From Calditrichia bacterium (GTDB lineage: Bacteria; Calditrichota; Calditrichia; RBG-13-44-9; J075): a stretch of DNA of 64,000 nucleotides. The stretch is taken from NCBI GenBank assembly GCA_028284905.1, contig JANQQU010000036.1, positions 62,001-126,000 on the forward strand, given 5' to 3'. Below are positions 19,662 to 27,938 of the stretch, in pieces. Each line of letters starts with the position of its first letter. Position 1 is the stretch's first letter. Made by a program: the position numbers and the translations under genes. The notes under the pieces were generated by a model that had not been told where the DNA came from, did not search any database, and saw nothing but the letters and a program-made list of their open reading frames with translations.

Positions 19662-20716
19662 TGAACATCTCCTCCGCTTTCAAGGGAATCCGGAACGGTC
19701 GTTTCCGGCGGTAAATTTCGAATACGCGCCGCCAATTCACCCAGGCTACTGCCCTCTAGATCATCATAGATCGGTTGTACGCTCTCAAAGAAAGGCGCTT
19801 TTTCCGGGCGAATCACTGTTACACCGGCCTCTTCCACGGCAGCAATAGATTTGGCAGTCATTTCTTCCCATAATTGCCGTTGAAATACCACTGACCTCGC
19901 AACCGCTTCACTCACCCACTCTTTCTCGGTGTCGCTCAACTTATTCCAGGAATGACTGCTCATTACCAGCACATCCGGCGGGGCGGAGTGTTCATCCAAT
20001 ACCAGGTAGTCGCAGAGTTCGTAAAATTTATTCTGGTAAAAATTGGGGGGATTATTTTCCGCGCCGTCCACCACGCCTTGCTGCAGGGCGGAGTATAACT
20101 CTCCCCAGGCCAGCGGAGTAGCGTTGCCACCGAGCAAATTGATTGTGCGGATCTGCAGATTACTGCGCATTACCCGGATTTTCAGACCATTCAAATCCTC
20201 CGGGACATTCACTTCATTCTTTCGTAAGAAAAAACTGCGGAAACCGGCATCGTAGTAACAAAGGCCATGCAGCCAGTATTTTTCACCCTTCAACAGCAGC
20301 TCTTTACCAATTTCACCGTTAAATACCTGCCAGTAATGATCGGCATCGCGAAAGAGATAGGGTAAACTGAACACACCCATTTCCGGCACAAAATTTTCGA
20401 CAACCGCGGAAGAGACTTTCGCAATATCCAGGGAGCCCAACTGAAGCAATTCGAGCGATTCCCGCTCGTTACCCAATTGACCGCCGGAGTAAATTTCCAC
20501 TTTCATCTTTCCGCCGGAAAGCGCCACCAGCTGCTCACGAAAATGTTCCATCCCTTTGTGTACCGGTGAGTTGGTATCCAGGACATGGGCCAGCCGCAGC
20601 GTATGAGAGTTGCTACTTTGTTCGCATCCCGCCAGCATCCCAATCAAAATGAGACAAATAATAATGCCGCTACATTTTTGCAATTGATCACCTGAAAGTT
20701 GAGTCATAAATTTCAT
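19658..20716 (-). CDS. dctP: TRAP transporter solute-binding lipoprotein DctP
   Basis: 352 residues with a lipoprotein signal (LIGMLAGC), so it is probably tethered in the periplasm. The DctP family fold is shown by LRLAHVLDTNSPVHKG near the N-terminus, GGQLGNERESLELLQLGSLDI, and the ligand-site block LKIRVMRSNLQIRTINLLGG, which contains the arginine that usually grips the substrate carboxylate, followed by GVVDGAENNPPNFY. Homologs of this type bind uronates and related sugar acids. In this cluster, 4-deoxy uronates from alginate are the likely ligand (inference). It starts 3 bp after kdgF with no strong Shine-Dalgarno; another ATG three codons further in is possible. Confidence 0.92.
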   Translation of the reverse strand: MKFMTQLSGDQLQKCSGIIICLILIGMLAGCEQSSNSHTLRLAHVLDTNSPVHKGMEHFREQLVALSGGKMKVEIYSGGQLGNERESLELLQLGSLDIAKVSSAVVENFVPEMGVFSLPYLFRDADHYWQVFNGEIGKELLLKGEKYWLHGLCYYDAGFRSFFLRKNEVNVPEDLNGLKIRVMRSNLQIRTINLLGGNATPLAWGELYSALQQGVVDGAENNPPNFYQNKFYELCDYLVLDEHSAPPDVLVMSSHSWNKLSDTEKEWVSEAVARSVVFQRQLWEEMTAKSIAAVEEAGVTVIRPEKAPFFESVQPIYDDLEGSSLGELAARIRNLPPETTVPDSLESGGDVQ

Positions 20717-20719
20717 TAT

Positions 20720-21058
20720 TTATTCAACAAAGTCACTACGAATCGGGGTAAATACATCGATGAGCACCCCATCTTCCAGCGCAGTACAGCCATGCACTTT
20801 TTCCGCCGGCACAAAGAAGCTGTCGCCGGCTTCTAACACCTGTTTCCGCCCATCGATATGCACTTCGAATTTCCCGCTTTCCACGTAGGTTACCTGGCGG
20901 TGCGGATGGCTGTGTGCTTCGCCGACAGCGCCGCTTTTAAAGAAAACCCGTACCATCATCAAGTCCGGATTGTAACCGAGAATTTTCCGGGATAATCCTT
21001 CTCCAACCTGTTCTAATTCCACATCTTCACTTTTGATAAACACATCAGACGATGCCAT
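20720..21058 (-). CDS. kdgF: KdgF-like cupin, unsaturated uronate linearisation
   Basis: 112 residues, the normal KdgF size. A single cupin with metal ligands HSHPHRQ (H49, H51, Q55 region) and H89 in AEKVHG. KdgF speeds conversion of 4,5-unsaturated monouronates, released by lyases, to the linear 4-deoxy ketouronate that KduI or DEH reductase uses, in the cytoplasm. It lies between the SDR and the TRAP genes, which fits monomers entering through the transporter. GGAGGCG precedes the ATG. Confidence 0.88.
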   Translation of the reverse strand: MASSDVFIKSEDVELEQVGEGLSRKILGYNPDLMMVRVFFKSGAVGEAHSHPHRQVTYVESGKFEVHIDGRKQVLEAGDSFFVPAEKVHGCTALEDGVLIDVFTPIRSDFVE

Positions 21059-21128
21059 GTTAAACGCCTCCGACTTGGTAAAAATTATTTGATCTTTATT
21101 TCAGCTTTGCCGCTCGTATTTGCTGATA

Positions 21129-21884
21129 CTAAATGAAGTACAATCCACTGTTAATTTCTATCGATTCGCCGTTGATGTAATCGGAATGATCACTGGCCAA
21201 AAACAGTATGGTATTGGCAACATCTTCCGGAGTGCCTTCCCGTTCGGAGAGGGTAACCGCGGCTGTATTCTTCCGTGCCTGATCCGGGGTAAACGTATCA
21301 TGAAAAGTTGTATTGATCAGTCCGGGTGAGACGCAATTCACTCGTATCTTTCTTCCCTTCAGCTCCTTCGCTAATCCCCGGGAAAAAGTTAGCACACCGC
21401 CCTTCGCAGTCGCATAAGCAACGGCGCCCCCGCCCCCACCATTGCGGGCTGCCAGGGATGACAGATTAACAATCGCCCCACCATCGGCCATGTGTGGGAT
21501 AAAAGCCTTACTGACCAGCATAACACTGGTAAGATTCAGGCGGATGACTTTTTCCCAAAAGGATTCTTCCATTTCGATAATGTTCTTTCTGGCAACCAGG
21601 CCTCCGGCATTATTAACCAATACATGAACGCTTTCTCCGAATGCCTTATTGGTATCTGCAACCAGGCGATCAATATCGTCCGTTTTGGTAACATCTGCCT
21701 GGATAGCGACGCCTCGCCCACCAGCGGCTTCTATCATGGAAACCGTTTCCTGCGCAGAATCGCTACTGGCGAGATAGTTTACAACCACTTTCATCCCGTA
21801 CTCAGCGAGTTTCAGGCAAGTGGCCCGCCCGATATCACGCCCGCCGCCGGTTACAACGGCTACTTTTCCTTGCAAATTTTTCAT
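21129..21884 (-). CDS. SDR oxidoreductase, probable DEH reductase
   Basis: 251 residues. Classical SDR: TGGGRDIG (about 12-19), NNAGG (91-95), Ser143 region, Tyr157 and Lys161, and a C-terminal INSGLYFI. It is distinct from KduD at 12658. In alginate clusters an SDR beside KdgF and PL17 commonly reduces 4-deoxy-L-erythro-5-hexoseulose uronate (DEH) to 2-keto-3-deoxy-D-gluconate, and this gene sits exactly there, 35 bp after PL17 and 70 bp before kdgF. Assignment to that reaction rests on context; the sequence alone shows only an SDR. GAGGTG precedes the ATG. Confidence 0.75.
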   Translation of the reverse strand: MKNLQGKVAVVTGGGRDIGRATCLKLAEYGMKVVVNYLASSDSAQETVSMIEAAGGRGVAIQADVTKTDDIDRLVADTNKAFGESVHVLVNNAGGLVARKNIIEMEESFWEKVIRLNLTSVMLVSKAFIPHMADGGAIVNLSSLAARNGGGGGAVAYATAKGGVLTFSRGLAKELKGRKIRVNCVSPGLINTTFHDTFTPDQARKNTAAVTLSEREGTPEDVANTILFLASDHSDYINGESIEINSGLYFI

Positions 21885-21919
21885 CTTAGCACCTCGCGCT
21901 ATTTTCTATGGTTTGTGGT

Positions 21920-24118
21920 TCAATTCAATTTTTCAATCGCGTAATTGCCTTGCCAGCGGTAGGTTTTTCCTTCGAAACTAACTGTTTTCTCGCCGCTGGT
22001 TGGCGCCCCGTTGTTGACCATAATGCGCCAATGCAATCCACGCTTGCCGCGAATATCAACGACACTGCCTTCATCATCATGCCCGATCACTTCTACGGAG
22101 GTAATCACACTGCGGGCATCGCGGGACATTTCCCGGGCCTCGCTAAAAAAGCCATGAGGTTCGATCACCGAAGCGAAAAGATGATCGGCAGCGCGAAGCC
22201 GCAACATCATCATAGGCCCCGAGCGCAAATTGAAATCCGGGTCGTTCGCGCCAATCCGTCCCAAAAGCATTTCCGTTCCCGCTGTGCCGGCGCTAATCAG
22301 GCTGTAATATCTGCCGCCATCTACCCAGGTAAAAATGATTGTGCTGTCGCTTTTCCCGGCAGCGGTTTTCCAGAGATGCTCGTAACCGGCTTTTTCCCCC
22401 ATTGGGCGCAAGCTGTTCCCGGCGACATCAAAAGCAACATTACTGACAACAAACTGACCGTTGTAATAGATCGGGTAATCGTATTGATGCTCGCTATCGC
22501 TCTGCAAACGGTAGAGGTCGATCACTGCCGGGTGCTCCAGCTTCTCATCCCTTATCAAAAACATGGTTCGCTGCATCGCCACGCCTTCATATTGCTGATT
22601 GGCGCGAGCGCTCATCACCTGGATGTCGCTACCATTGCCATCAAAGAAGTGGCGTTCCGCCCAGTGGGCATCGCCTTTTTTCCGATTGGCGTTGTTTTGG
22701 GAAGTTTCGTCTACAACAACAACATTGTGGGCAACGGTTTGCTTGGCAAAACTGTTATTTTCCCGGGTGTAACGGCCGCCGTGCTTCGGCTCCATATTGA
22801 TCCAGCGGGCAAAACCGTAATCGGGAATCACTTCATGATATTGATCGTAGAAAATGAATTGCAGTTTATCGAAGTGGCCGTGCCCTTTTCCATGCACGCC
22901 ATATTTCATCAGAAGCATCGTTTGTGATTTGCCGCTGCCGGTGCGTAAAATTCCCAGGCCGCCCCGCTCTCCGTCATAACCATCGGAGAATTCCACGCTG
23001 CCCCAGTTCAATTCCGCTACTGTGCTGCCATCTCCGAAATCGTTTGCGATCGTTAAGCCGGCCTGGTTGAGCATAACTCTATCCTGCAGCCGGGCGATCG
23101 CCAGCAGGTTCTCGTTCTTCCCATATCGCTGATAGGTGAGGTTATTGGCAATCATCGGGCCGATATCGGCGATATCCATTGTTTTCGAAGCATCATTAAT
23201 CGGGGGAAAAATACCATCGGGAAAAATCGTTTGCGCCACAGAGTAATAGGCTTTTCTCAGGATTTCATCCCGATACTGATAAATCTTCCGCTCCGGTTCA
23301 TTTCGCTCAATGGCATCAGCAAAAAGGAAAAACGGACGTAACGCATAACGGATATAATATGGCCCTTCCATATAAAAACCATCGGGGGAAAAGAGCTGTT
23401 CCATCTGCTTTAAGAATCCACCTTTTCCATCTAAATTGGTGCCATAAAGCGCTCTTTCGACCAACTCTGGTTCATCCAATACATAGGCCATCATACCCAC
23501 AGCAGCAGTCGACCAGGTGCCATGATTATGAATCAGGTTAAACATTTCCGCATGTTCCACGGAAAAGAGGTGAATCATCGGTCTGAAAATACTTTCTTCG
23601 TAGCGCTGGCGATCTTCCGCGTTCAACCAATTATAGATGCAATCATACGCGATGGAAACGTGCACCAGCCAAACCGCTTCATTCAAAGTTTGATGAAACA
23701 GCCTTCCCGGTTTTTGTTTGAAAGAACGTGGGTGCGGGCCCAGAGTGGGATACATCTTTGCGTATTCGTCCAGCATGGCTTTAATAAACGCAGCGTATAT
23801 TTCCTCGCCATTAATGGCGAAGAGGATACCGGCCTGGTGCATTTCCCGGTAATTTTGCTTGTGTTTTTCATGCGCGTATCCGCCGGCCTCTCCCGGTGGC
23901 GGTACTTCGATTACCCGTTGCAGGGCAGCATTCACGAATGTTTCATAGGCGGCATAAGACTTATCCAGTAAGGGATATTTTCCTAACGCCTCGCGAATAG
24001 CCCTTGCTTCAGATTTATTGATGGCAATCGTCGGATGCTCTTTGGCAAACGTCGCCGTCAAGAGAACGCTTAATAAAAGAATCAGAATTTTCTGAAAAAC
24101 ATTCACGGAATAACCCAC
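21920..24118 (-). CDS. PL17 oligoalginate lyase (heparinase II/III fold)
   Basis: 732 residues. A signal peptide (about 1-25) is followed by an (alpha/alpha) toroid with the catalytic pair in LIHNHGTW (N198, H199) and Tyr255 in EGPYYIRY. A heparinase II/III-like beta domain follows, with a plausible zinc site at His415 (GHGHFDKL), Asp433 (IPDYGF) and His464 (TVAHN). This matches PL17 exolytic lyases, which release unsaturated monouronates from alginate oligomers, here probably in the periplasm. The start is uncertain: GTG at 24118 or GTG at 24106, neither with a clear Shine-Dalgarno; coupling to kduI, which ends 21 bp upstream, is likely. Confidence 0.9.
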   Translation of the reverse strand: MGYSVNVFQKILILLLSVLLTATFAKEHPTIAINKSEARAIREALGKYPLLDKSYAAYETFVNAALQRVIEVPPPGEAGGYAHEKHKQNYREMHQAGILFAINGEEIYAAFIKAMLDEYAKMYPTLGPHPRSFKQKPGRLFHQTLNEAVWLVHVSIAYDCIYNWLNAEDRQRYEESIFRPMIHLFSVEHAEMFNLIHNHGTWSTAAVGMMAYVLDEPELVERALYGTNLDGKGGFLKQMEQLFSPDGFYMEGPYYIRYALRPFFLFADAIERNEPERKIYQYRDEILRKAYYSVAQTIFPDGIFPPINDASKTMDIADIGPMIANNLTYQRYGKNENLLAIARLQDRVMLNQAGLTIANDFGDGSTVAELNWGSVEFSDGYDGERGGLGILRTGSGKSQTMLLMKYGVHGKGHGHFDKLQFIFYDQYHEVIPDYGFARWINMEPKHGGRYTRENNSFAKQTVAHNVVVVDETSQNNANRKKGDAHWAERHFFDGNGSDIQVMSARANQQYEGVAMQRTMFLIRDEKLEHPAVIDLYRLQSDSEHQYDYPIYYNGQFVVSNVAFDVAGNSLRPMGEKAGYEHLWKTAAGKSDSTIIFTWVDGGRYYSLISAGTAGTEMLLGRIGANDPDFNLRSGPMMMLRLRAADHLFASVIEPHGFFSEAREMSRDARSVITSVEVIGHDDEGSVVDIRGKRGLHWRIMVNNGAPTSGEKTVSFEGKTYRWQGNYAIEKLN

Positions 24119-24139
24119 GCATTTTAAAACTGTTAACGT

Positions 24140-24976
24140 TTAACGTAATTCGTCCATTGTAACGGCATCCATGTCGGTATAATCCTGATTTTCCCCGCCC
24201 ATCGCCCAGATGAAGCTGTAATTCCGGGTACCGCTGCCGGCATGGATTGACCATCCCGGGGAAAAGGCAGCCTGCTGATTGCGAATCACCAGGTGGCGCG
24301 TCTCGTCCGGTTTTCCCATCAAATGAAAAACGACAGCGTTTTCGGGCAGATTGAAATAAAGGTAGACTTCTGTGCGGCGCATATGTTTATGGGCCGGCAT
24401 AGTGTTCCAGACATTTCCTGGCGCCATTTCGGTAAATCCCATCACTAACTGACAGCTTTCGATCCCGCCCATGTAAACGTATTTGTAGATGGTGCGCTTG
24501 TTACATTCTTCATCACTGCCGAGGTGTAAGGGATCGGCATCTTCGACTTTCGCATGGCGGGTCGGATAGGCAGTGTGTGCCGGATAGCTGATCAGATAAT
24601 ACTGCGCCGGATTATCGGCATCCTTACTGGCGAAGGTTACTTTTTCGCTACCTCTGCCGATATAAAGCGCATCACGATTAGCCATTTGATATTCCTTGCC
24701 ATCGACAGTTATTACACCATCCGCGCCAACATTCATAATTCCAATTTCTCGTCGCTCGGTGAAATACGCTGCTCGCAATTCCTCCGGACATCCCAGCGTC
24801 AAGGGTGCACTTGTGGGCATGGCACCGCCGAGTACTGTCCGCTCCAGATCGACATATGTCAGGGAAATCTTCCCGGGCCGGAAAAGGTTATCAAACAGGT
24901 AATTATCACGTAACTCCGCGCTGTTCATCCGTTCGGCGCGATGCACATCGGGTATTTCTCGAAAGGTTATATCCAT
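24140..24976 (-). CDS. kduI: 5-keto-4-deoxyuronate isomerase KduI
   Basis: 278 residues, the same length class as E. coli KduI, with the zinc ligands at the same positions: H196 and H198 (MPAHKHMRRTE), E203 and H245 (WSIHAG). It isomerises the linear 4-deoxy-5-keto uronate to 3-deoxy-D-glycero-2,5-hexodiulosonate for KduD. It is the first metabolic gene after the regulator and has AGGAGG upstream. A Bacteroidota-type promoter and a candidate GntR operator lie 45-85 bp before the start, so this is probably the head of the catabolic transcript. Having KduI and KduD together with a DEH-reductase-like SDR is unusual for an alginate locus. Confidence 0.95.
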   Translation of the reverse strand: MDITFREIPDVHRAERMNSAELRDNYLFDNLFRPGKISLTYVDLERTVLGGAMPTSAPLTLGCPEELRAAYFTERREIGIMNVGADGVITVDGKEYQMANRDALYIGRGSEKVTFASKDADNPAQYYLISYPAHTAYPTRHAKVEDADPLHLGSDEECNKRTIYKYVYMGGIESCQLVMGFTEMAPGNVWNTMPAHKHMRRTEVYLYFNLPENAVVFHLMGKPDETRHLVIRNQQAAFSPGWSIHAGSGTRNYSFIWAMGGENQDYTDMDAVTMDELR

Positions 24977-25020
24977 TTCAGCCTCCTGATATTATCATTC
25001 AATAAGACGTAAGATATAAG

Positions 25021-25033
25021 ATGTCATACAAAT
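25021..25033. promoter_or_regulatory. Candidate GntR operator before kduI
   Basis: ATGTCATACAAAT on the plus strand is the exact reverse complement of the 13 bases at 25844-25856 before the regulator gene. Its core read on the minus strand, TTGTATGACAT, fits the FadR-subfamily half-site pattern TNGTNNNACNA at all but the last position. It overlaps the -7 element of the putative kduI promoter, which suggests repression. Confidence 0.65.
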
Positions 25034-25060
25034 TTTGACACAAAAAAATGTTCTATCAAA
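25029..25060 (-). promoter_or_regulatory. Putative kduI promoter, Bacteroidota type
   Basis: On the minus strand, TTTG (25057-25060), a 20-base spacer, and AAAATTTG (25029-25036). The Bacteroidota consensus is TTTG-N19-20-TAnnTTTG; only the first base of the -7 element differs. Transcription would start near 25022 and run to the AGGAGG before kduI. Confidence 0.55.
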
Positions 25061-25091
25061 CCGCTATAAAAACTAGATAACTATATATTTT

Positions 25092-25829
25092 TTATAACTC
25101 TTCGTTATTCAAAGATTCGATTAAGGCCATCGTATCTTTTTCAGCAATCGTTAAATGCTCTTTCATCATCTGGGCGGCACCATCTTCGTCACGGGCCTTA
25201 ATGCATTCAAAAATTCGTTGATGATATTCCAACGGTACTTCGATGATGTTATGCTTTACCCGGTCAACAATGAGTGCTTTTATTTTCGGCATCAGGTTGA
25301 AAAGAGGGTTCATTATGAGGCTGATTAGCGGATTACCGGTTGCTTCGGCAATTGTTTTGTGAAATTCCAGATCGAGAATTGCATGACGCTGACTGTCAAT
25401 AGTAGCATCACTATATTCCAATAAGTTCGCTTCGAAAGCTTCGATATGGGTATCTGTGCGATTACGGGCAGCCAGGCGGGCGTTCTCCGGTTCCATTGTC
25501 TGGCGAATATGTACCAGATGCAAGGCGTAATCTTTATCAAAGTTTAATTCCAGGTAGAGCTTCATGTTTTCACTGGCGTCCAGATCAGAAAAATCATTGA
25601 CATAAATACCACTGCCTTTTCTGATTGTCACCAGTCCCCTGGCACTTAACATTTGCATAGCTTCGCGCAGCGCAGTCCGGCTAACGCCAAATAGCTCGCA
25701 CAGTTCTTTTTCGGTAGGTAATTTTTGCCCTGGCTGTAGTCGTTTATTGAGAATATTCTCCTCAATTGTCTTGACGATTTCCTGCCCAAGGGTTAATGGG
25801 CTTCCAATAGGTTTAAAAATTGCGTTCAA
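25092..25829 (-). CDS. FadR-subfamily GntR regulator of the alginate cluster
   Basis: 245 residues. An N-terminal winged helix (about 15-80: LQPGQKLPTEKELCELFGVSRTALREAMQMLSARGLV, KGSGIYV) and a C-terminal FCD ligand domain (about 100-235), with DLEFHKTIAEATGNPL carrying the usual metal-binding histidine context. Such regulators respond to sugar acids. Divergent neighbours are absent; kduI follows 115 bp downstream on the same strand. The start codon is TTG at 25829 with GGGG upstream. An operator-like 13-mer overlaps its own promoter and recurs before kduI, which suggests autoregulation and control of the cluster. The ligand is probably KDG or a 4-deoxy uronate (inference). Confidence 0.9.
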   Translation of the reverse strand: MNAIFKPIGSPLTLGQEIVKTIEENILNKRLQPGQKLPTEKELCELFGVSRTALREAMQMLSARGLVTIRKGSGIYVNDFSDLDASENMKLYLELNFDKDYALHLVHIRQTMEPENARLAARNRTDTHIEAFEANLLEYSDATIDSQRHAILDLEFHKTIAEATGNPLISLIMNPLFNLMPKIKALIVDRVKHNIIEVPLEYHQRIFECIKARDEDGAAQMMKEHLTIAEKDTMALIESLNNEEL

Positions 25830-25843
25830 TTATTGCCCCTTAA

Positions 25844-25856
25844 ATTTGTATGACAT
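25844..25856. promoter_or_regulatory. Candidate GntR operator before its own gene
   Basis: ATTTGTATGACAT, identical over 13 bases to the inverted site at 25021-25033. It begins inside the -10 hexamer of the regulator promoter and extends over the expected transcription start. No third copy was found by eye elsewhere in the cluster. Confidence 0.65.
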
Positions 25857-25883
25857 ATTACAATATGCATTCAATTTTGTCAA
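25855..25883 (-). promoter_or_regulatory. Putative sigma70-like promoter of the GntR gene
   Basis: On the minus strand TTGACA (25878-25883), a 17-base spacer and TAATAT (25855-25860). This is a near-consensus sigma70 arrangement, about 26 bp before the TTG start. The candidate operator overlaps its downstream edge. Confidence 0.65.
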
Positions 25884-26090
25884 GAAATATTTTCAGCAAA
25901 ATCTAATACTCAACGATTAAACCATTGAAAAAACAACGATTACGCAAACAATAATTTATATGCTTATATCCAGTTTCAAGGTTATGGAAATAAATATCTC
26001 AAACCTGGAAAACCAAACCAAAGACATTTTTTGCGTCTGTTTATGATGTAAAGGATAAAACAATTTGGGATTGATTACAATAGTGCGATC
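25884..26090. other. Gap between tatC and the regulator gene
   Basis: A/T-rich sequence lying upstream of the GntR promoter and downstream of tatC. No ORF with a ribosome binding site, no strong hairpin with a T-tract and no member of the dispersed repeat families was seen in it. Confidence 0.5.
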
Positions 26091-26885
26091 TCAAGAATCC
26101 ATCTTCTGTTCTTTTTCCAGCCAGGCCTGGTATTCTTCCTCTGCCTCTAATGCAGCCTTTTCCCGACCGCGTTCGACACCGCGAACAATGTAGACGGAAA
26201 GTTCATAGAGGAGAATTAGCGGGATGCCCAAAAACACCTGTGTGATTGGGTCCGGCGGGGTGAGCATTGCCGCTACAACAAAAATGAGCACGATGCCATG
26301 GCGGCGATAAGTGCGCATAATGGTGGATCGCAATATCCCTACTTTCGCGAGGGTAAAGCTGAGCATCGGCAGCTCAAAAATGATTCCGAAGAGAAACATC
26401 AGGCGTATGGCGAATCCGATATATTCATCGATAGCAATGTCTGCGCGAATCCCTTCCGGGGCGAGATTCACGAAGAAGTCCAATGCGAGCGGAAGAATAA
26501 TGTAGTAGGCAAAAGAAATTCCAACCAGGAAAAGAAAGGTAGAGGCGCCGACCATCGGCACAAAGTATTTCTTCTCTTTCGAATGCAGGCCGGGTGCTAC
26601 AAAAGACCAAAGCTGGTAGATAATGAAAGGGAGTGCCAGGGTTATTCCACCAAAAAAGCCAATTTCAATGTAGACGACAAAAATCGCCTGCACTCTCAGG
26701 AATTGAAATATTAACGGTGGGTCCAGGCGGGTTGCCGGGTATTTAAGAAATTCCAGAATGTACTGCGCGACAATGAAACAAATAATAACACCAACAATCA
26801 AGGCGATCACCGACTTGATCAGTTTTCCCCGGAGTTCCTCGAGATGATCCAGAAAAGGCATTTCATGATTTTCTTGGCGCGACAT
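26091..26885 (-). CDS. tatC: Twin-arginine translocase subunit TatC
   Basis: 264 residues with six membrane segments. TatC hallmarks are present: an N-terminal MPFLDHLEELRGKLIKSV block with the conserved Glu pair, then ITLALPFIIYQLWSFVAPGLHSKEKKY, FGIIFELPMLSFTLAKVGI and the C-terminal AAMLTPPDPITQVFLGIPLILLYELSVYI, each read from separate positions along the protein. TatC recognises twin-arginine signal peptides in the inner membrane. TatA/B are not adjacent. The tail is charged (KAALEAEEEYQAWLEKEQK). Confidence 0.96.
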   Translation of the reverse strand: MSRQENHEMPFLDHLEELRGKLIKSVIALIVGVIICFIVAQYILEFLKYPATRLDPPLIFQFLRVQAIFVVYIEIGFFGGITLALPFIIYQLWSFVAPGLHSKEKKYFVPMVGASTFLFLVGISFAYYIILPLALDFFVNLAPEGIRADIAIDEYIGFAIRLMFLFGIIFELPMLSFTLAKVGILRSTIMRTYRRHGIVLIFVVAAMLTPPDPITQVFLGIPLILLYELSVYIVRGVERGREKAALEAEEEYQAWLEKEQKMDS

Positions 26886-27218
26886 ATTAAATCCGTATTC
26901 TCAGTAAATCGATAATGCAACTAATGTAATCCTCTAATTTAATAGTGTTTGCCTTGAAAAAGAAATGCTAGTTTAAAAATACTTTCTATCATCACAATAT
27001 TTTTTAAAAAGCACTTCATTATGCAGACGCTTTGCAGTTATTTATGCTGCGATTTCGCTTAGCAAATTGAAATGCCCTTTAACTGTCATCACGAGGAGTG
27101 CAGCGACGAAGTGATCTCTCAGTATACTCTGAGATTGCTTCGGCCAAAAAGATGCCTCGCAATGACATACTAGCAACAAGATTTACGAGTTCTACCTGAA
27201 AACAGAAAGTAAGCATTT
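26886..27218. other. Divergent gap tatC/lpxH with repeat
   Basis: Spacer between two divergent genes. The only recognisable content is the TCATTGCGAGGAG inverted repeat at 27083-27170, described separately. The rest is A/T-rich and should contain both promoters, but no strong promoter match was found by eye. Confidence 0.5.
27083..27170. repeat. TCATTGCGAGGAG inverted repeat, copy 1
   Basis: Arms CTGTCATCACGAGGAGTG...GCGACGAAGTGATCTC and GAGATTGCTTCGGCC...GCCTCGCAATGACA face each other around a short A/T centre. Copy 2 is at 54275-54362. Similar 'TGTCATTGCGAGGAGCGAAGCGACGAAGCAATC' elements are common intergenic repeats in many bacterial genomes. Confidence 0.85.
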
Positions 27219-27938
27219 ATGGGAAAGACCTATTTTTTTTCCGATGTGCATCTCGGTATGAATGATGACAAAGCGCAGCAGGAGCGCGAGGCAAAGCTGT
27301 TGGATTTTCTCGCCCATGTCGGGGAAAACGGCGATCGGCTGTTTATTGTTGGGGACCTTTTTGACTTCTGGTTCGAGTACAAAACGGTGATCCCCCGAGG
27401 CTACACCCGGGTGATCGGCGCGCTCAGCAAGCTGAAGGAGCTCGGTAAAGAAGTCCATTACATCGCTGGTAACCATGATTTTTGGCTGGGCGATTATCTT
27501 ACCGATGAGCTGAATATTCAGCTGCATTTCGATGAATTGATTTATGAAATTAACGGGAAAAAATTCTTCCTGCATCATGGCGACGGCATTGCTAAAGACG
27601 ATAAAGGCTATCGCCTCTTGAAGCGGGTATTGCGCAATAAAACCAACATTTTCCTCTACCGACTACTGCATCCGGATCTTGGCATTCCCCTGGCGAAGTG
27701 GGTTTCCAGCTACAGTCGTAACCATAACAAATTTGATGTGCTGGACGACAGCGATTATCGCGAAGAAGCGCAGCTGCGTTTCGGTGAAGGTTGTGACTAT
27801 GCCATTTTCGGGCACCTCCATTCTCCGATGATGGACGAATACGACGGCAAATACTACGTGAACCTCGGCGACTGGATCGAGCATTTCACTTATGCCGTTT
27901 TCGATGGCGAAAAGCTGGAACTGTTGAAATGGAAGTAA
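27219..27938 (+). CDS. lpxH: UDP-2,3-diacylglucosamine diphosphatase LpxH
   Basis: 239 residues. Calcineurin-type metallophosphoesterase with the full set of motifs: FSDVHLG (residue 5 on), GDLFDFWFEY (about 45-54), GNHD (about 86-89), HHGD (about 120) and GHLH (about 200). The FDFWFEY and HHGDG blocks are typical of LpxH, which makes lipid X from UDP-diacylglucosamine on the cytoplasmic side of the inner membrane in lipid A synthesis. It supports a Gram-negative host with lipid A. ATG at 27219 follows a weak GAAAGTAAG. Confidence 0.9.
   Translation: MGKTYFFSDVHLGMNDDKAQQEREAKLLDFLAHVGENGDRLFIVGDLFDFWFEYKTVIPRGYTRVIGALSKLKELGKEVHYIAGNHDFWLGDYLTDELNIQLHFDELIYEINGKKFFLHHGDGIAKDDKGYRLLKRVLRNKTNIFLYRLLHPDLGIPLAKWVSSYSRNHNKFDVLDDSDYREEAQLRFGEGCDYAIFGHLHSPMMDEYDGKYYVNLGDWIEHFTYAVFDGEKLELLKWK

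Noticed and set aside
21908-22927. 339-codon plus-strand frame opposite the PL17 gene
   Set aside because: PL17 catalytic and zinc residues are intact on the minus strand; the opposite frame shows no recognisable protein.
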